Shown piece after piece: positions 5,979-7,756 of a DNA stretch of 7,756 bases. A model generated the notes under the pieces. The model had not been told where the DNA came from and searched no databases. It saw only the letters and a program-made list of their open reading frames with translations. The position numbers were made by a program, and so were the translations under genes. Every line of letters begins with the position of its first letter. Within the stretch, counting starts at the first letter, position 1. Location of the stretch: the NCBI GenBank assembly GCA_025966335.1, contig JAICRS010000141.1, positions 1 through 7,756 of the forward strand, given 5' to 3'. This DNA is from Nocardioidaceae bacterium (GTDB lineage Bacteria > Actinomycetota > Actinomycetes > Propionibacteriales > Nocardioidaceae).

Positions 5979-7395
5979 CCAGCACCCAGCCGCTCCAGGC
6001 GACCAGGATGGTGGCGGCCACGCCCAGGCCGACCTGCGGGATCAGCGGCATCACGATGCCGATGAACCCGCCGACCACCCAGGACAGCTGCAGCAGCGTC
6101 TCCGAGCGCGCGAACGCACTCGTGCGCGTGCGCTCGGGGACCTCGTGCTGGATCAGGGCGTCGAGGGAGAGCTTTCCCAGCGACTGCGCGAGACCGGCGG
6201 TGAGCCCGAGCAGGGCGGCGGTGGCCAGCCCGTAGAACACGGCCACCACCACCGCCATCGCGGCGTCGGCCAGGAGTACGACGACGATGGTCACCTCCGG
6301 CTTGACGGCCTTGAGCACCGAGCCGAGCCCGATCCCGATCGTGCTGCCCAGGCCGGCCGCGCCGATCACCACACCGAGCAGCAGCTCCGGGCGGTCCTCC
6401 CAGCCGGGGAACGGCTGGTCGCGTAGCAGGAACGCGAGGAACATCGTCAGGAACCCCGACAGCAGCCGCAGCGCCGCGTTTCCCCGCAGCGCGAACACGA
6501 CGCTGGCCGGGACCCAGGCCCGCCGGTTCGGCGTGCCGCCGCCGACCGAGGTGAGCGCCAGCCGCTCCTCGCCCTGGGAGGAGTCGACCCGCGACGGCAG
6601 CAGGATCGCCAGGATCGTGCCGCCGACGAACACCAGGAAGGCGTAGCGCAGCGACCACTGCGCACCGAAGGTCGAGGCGAGGACCGCCAGGGGAGCGGAG
6701 ACCGCGCCGCCCGCGACGCCGGCCAGTGAGATCCGGGAGTTGGCCTTGACCAGGGTCAGCCGGCTGGGCAGCAGCCGGGGTACGGCGGACGCCCGGGTCA
6801 CCCCGTAGGCCTTCGAGGCGACCAGGCAGCCCAGCGCCGCGGGGAACAGCGCGAACGACTCGGTCAGGACGGCGGTGGCGAGCACCCAGCACAGGAACGC
6901 GCGCAGTGCCATCGTGGCGCCGATGGCCCATCGCCGCCCGTGGCTGAACCGGTCCAGGAACGGGCCGATCAGCGGGGCCACGATCGCGAACGGCAGCATC
7001 GTGAGCCCGAGGAACAGCGCGACCTGGTCGCGTGCCTCGCCGGTGGGGGCCTGGAAGAAGAGGGTTCCGGCCAGTGACACCGCCACGGCGGTGTCACCCG
7101 CGGCGTTGAACGCGTGCAGCTCGATCAGCCGGGACAGCCCGCTGTCGCCGGCGCCCTCGGCGTGGGTGGCCCGGCGGGCCTGGCGCACGGTGAACCCGGC
7201 GGCCCTTCCCGTGGCGGCCCCGACCTTGCGGGCGGCCCGTCCGGACAGTCCGGCGGCCCGTCGGGTTCCGCGTCCGGTCGAGCGTGCCGCGGTCCCGGCA
7301 GCCCGGGCGAAGGTGCGAGACCGGCCCCCGTTCGAGGGCGGCGCAGGATCGGTGGCGGTCTCGTCGTCGAGTCGCCCCGCCTCGTCGTACCCCAT
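5947..7395 (-). CDS. MFS transporter with basic Ala/Arg-rich N-terminal extension
   Basis: A 482-residue inner-membrane protein of the major facilitator superfamily; substrate unknown. Residues 1-85 are non-membrane: an acidic start (DEAGRLDDE), then a low-complexity Ala/Gly/Arg stretch about 25-78 with repeated GRAA units. Hydrophobic segments follow from about residue 95, including roughly 125-147, 158-177, 180-198, 225-242, 250-267, 294-304, 311-324, 338-360, 368-390, 391-405, 434-452 and 456-474, consistent with about 12 helices. GPFLDRFSHGRRW at 145-157 is MFS motif A between helices 2 and 3. A central soluble loop spans about 268-292. ATG at 7395 is preferred because AGGATAGGAG directly precedes it; an in-frame ATG at 7461 would add 22 residues but has no ribosome binding site and lies in the neighbouring gene's control region. 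Its 3' end overlaps the cold-shock gene tail to tail by 32 bases. From memory, actinobacterial genomes often carry an MFS gene of this kind near cspB and a DUF3027 gene (Rv0876c-like in mycobacteria). Confidence 0.88.
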   Translation of the reverse strand: MGYDEAGRLDDETATDPAPPSNGGRSRTFARAAGTAARSTGRGTRRAAGLSGRAARKVGAATGRAAGFTVRQARRATHAEGAGDSGLSRLIELHAFNAAGDTAVAVSLAGTLFFQAPTGEARDQVALFLGLTMLPFAIVAPLIGPFLDRFSHGRRWAIGATMALRAFLCWVLATAVLTESFALFPAALGCLVASKAYGVTRASAVPRLLPSRLTLVKANSRISLAGVAGGAVSAPLAVLASTFGAQWSLRYAFLVFVGGTILAILLPSRVDSSQGEERLALTSVGGGTPNRRAWVPASVVFALRGNAALRLLSGFLTMFLAFLLRDQPFPGWEDRPELLLGVVIGAAGLGSTIGIGLGSVLKAVKPEVTIVVVLLADAAMAVVVAVFYGLATAALLGLTAGLAQSLGKLSLDALIQHEVPERTRTSAFARSETLLQLSWVVGGFIGIVMPLIPQVGLGVAATILVAWSGWVLATARARRPAP

Positions 7396-7444
7396 GGCTC
7401 CTATCCTGCCTGCCGCCGCCCCGACGATTGTGGCACCCGGCGAG

Positions 7445-7456
7445 ACAAGGGCTTGT
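7445..7456. other. Small palindrome between divergent MFS and DUF3027 genes
   Basis: ACAAG-GG-CTTGT is a perfect 5-base inverted repeat in the 83-base divergent gap 7396-7478. It could be an operator shared by the two genes, but it is short and no promoter elements at convincing spacing were found on either side. Nothing else in this gap stands out apart from the two ribosome binding sites. Confidence 0.25.
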
Positions 7457-7462
7457 TTCATG

Positions 7463-7468
7463 AGGGAG
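7463..7468 (+). promoter_or_regulatory. Ribosome binding site of the DUF3027 gene
   Basis: AGGGAG ends ten bases before GTG (7479) and thirteen before the adjacent ATG (7482). The spacing mildly favours GTG; the two starts differ by one residue. Confidence 0.55.
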
Positions 7469-7478
7469 AATCGCCGAC

Positions 7479-7756
7479 GTGATGACAGCAGCTCGTGCCA
7501 CCAAGCCGGACACCGTCGGCGTCAAGGCGGTCGACGCTGCCCGCGACGCGCTGCTCGAGCTCGTCGACGTCACCGACGTCGGCGGGCATCTGGGCTACGC
7601 CGCCGAGGAGGAGCGGGTCGTCACCCACTTCTTCGAGTGCCTGCGCACCGGCTACCGCGGCTGGCGCTGGTCGGTGACCGTCGCCCGCGCGCTGCGCCAG
7701 AAGACCGTCACCGTCGACGAGATCGTGCTGCTGCCCGGTGACGACGCGATCACCGC
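7479..7756 (+). CDS. DUF3027 domain protein, N-terminal part, 3' truncated
   Basis: An open frame of 92 codons that continues past the window end. The N-terminus MTAARATKPDTVGVKAVDAA is followed by VGGHLGYAAEEERVVTHFFE and by CLRTGYRGWRWSVTVAR, then VTVDEIVLLPGDDAIT. I recognise the YRGWRWSV and EIVLLPG segments as typical of the actinobacterial DUF3027 family, whose function is not known to me. No signal peptide or membrane segment is seen in the visible part, so a cytoplasmic location is likely. Start is GTG 7479 or ATG 7482. It is divergent from the MFS gene and close to the cold-shock gene, an arrangement I believe recurs in Actinobacteria. The family call rests on remembered motifs. Confidence 0.8.
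   Translation, partial: MMTAARATKPDTVGVKAVDAARDALLELVDVTDVGGHLGYAAEEERVVTHFFECLRTGYRGWRWSVTVARALRQKTVTVDEIVLLPGDDAIT

Noticed and set aside
5891..6931. 346-codon minus-strand frame inside the MFS gene
   Set aside because: It has Arg/Gly-rich shadow composition, while the overlapping frame carries hydrophobic helices and MFS motif A.
7396..7461. Extension of the MFS protein to ATG at 7461
   Set aside because: There is no ribosome binding site before it, and AGGATAGGAG lies directly before ATG 7395.
6875..7741. 288-codon plus-strand frame across the MFS start and the DUF3027 gene
   Set aside because: It is antisense to the MFS gene and out of frame with the DUF3027 coding sequence, whose conserved motifs identify the true frame.

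Overview
The window looks like a chromosomal segment of a high-GC actinobacterium. The grounds are very strong G/C bias at third codon positions, frequent GTG (and possibly TTG) starts, a mycobacterial CspB-type cold-shock protein with a helical C-terminal extension, and a DUF3027 protein, a family I know only from Actinobacteria. The overall look fits Nocardioidaceae/Propionibacteriales, but that finer placement is inference. There are no RNA genes, CRISPR arrays, insertion sequences or phage genes. All intergenic gaps are short (at most about 115 bases), so the segment reads as ordinary, densely packed chromosome.

Layout. (1) Bases 1-942, + strand: the C-terminal part of an AMP-forming acyl-CoA synthetase, cut by the window edge. 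(2) Bases 944-987: a long hairpin between two convergent stop codons, probably a bidirectional terminator. (3) Bases 993-3962, - strand: a complete secreted subtilisin-family (S8) protease with signal peptide, I9 propeptide, catalytic domain with PA insertion, Fn3-like domain and C-terminal beta domain. (4) Bases 3963-4076: a divergent promoter region whose two predicted promoters appear to overlap. (5) Bases 4077-5522, + strand: a single polypeptide joining a HAD phosphatase to a LarE-type PP-loop sulfur transferase, the most unusual gene here. (6) Bases 5595-5978, + strand: cold-shock protein. (7) Bases 5947-7395, - strand: MFS transporter, overlapping the end of the cold-shock gene tail to tail. 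(8) From base 7479, + strand, running off the window: DUF3027 protein.

How the genes relate. They do not form one pathway. Fatty-acid activation, extracellular proteolysis and sulfur transfer are separate functions with separate transcription units, while the csp / MFS / DUF3027 trio is, as I recall it, a recurrent actinobacterial neighbourhood. The HAD-LarE fusion sits alone: no larB, larC, lactate racemase or nickel transporter is visible, so its cofactor pathway must be completed elsewhere or its substrate is different.
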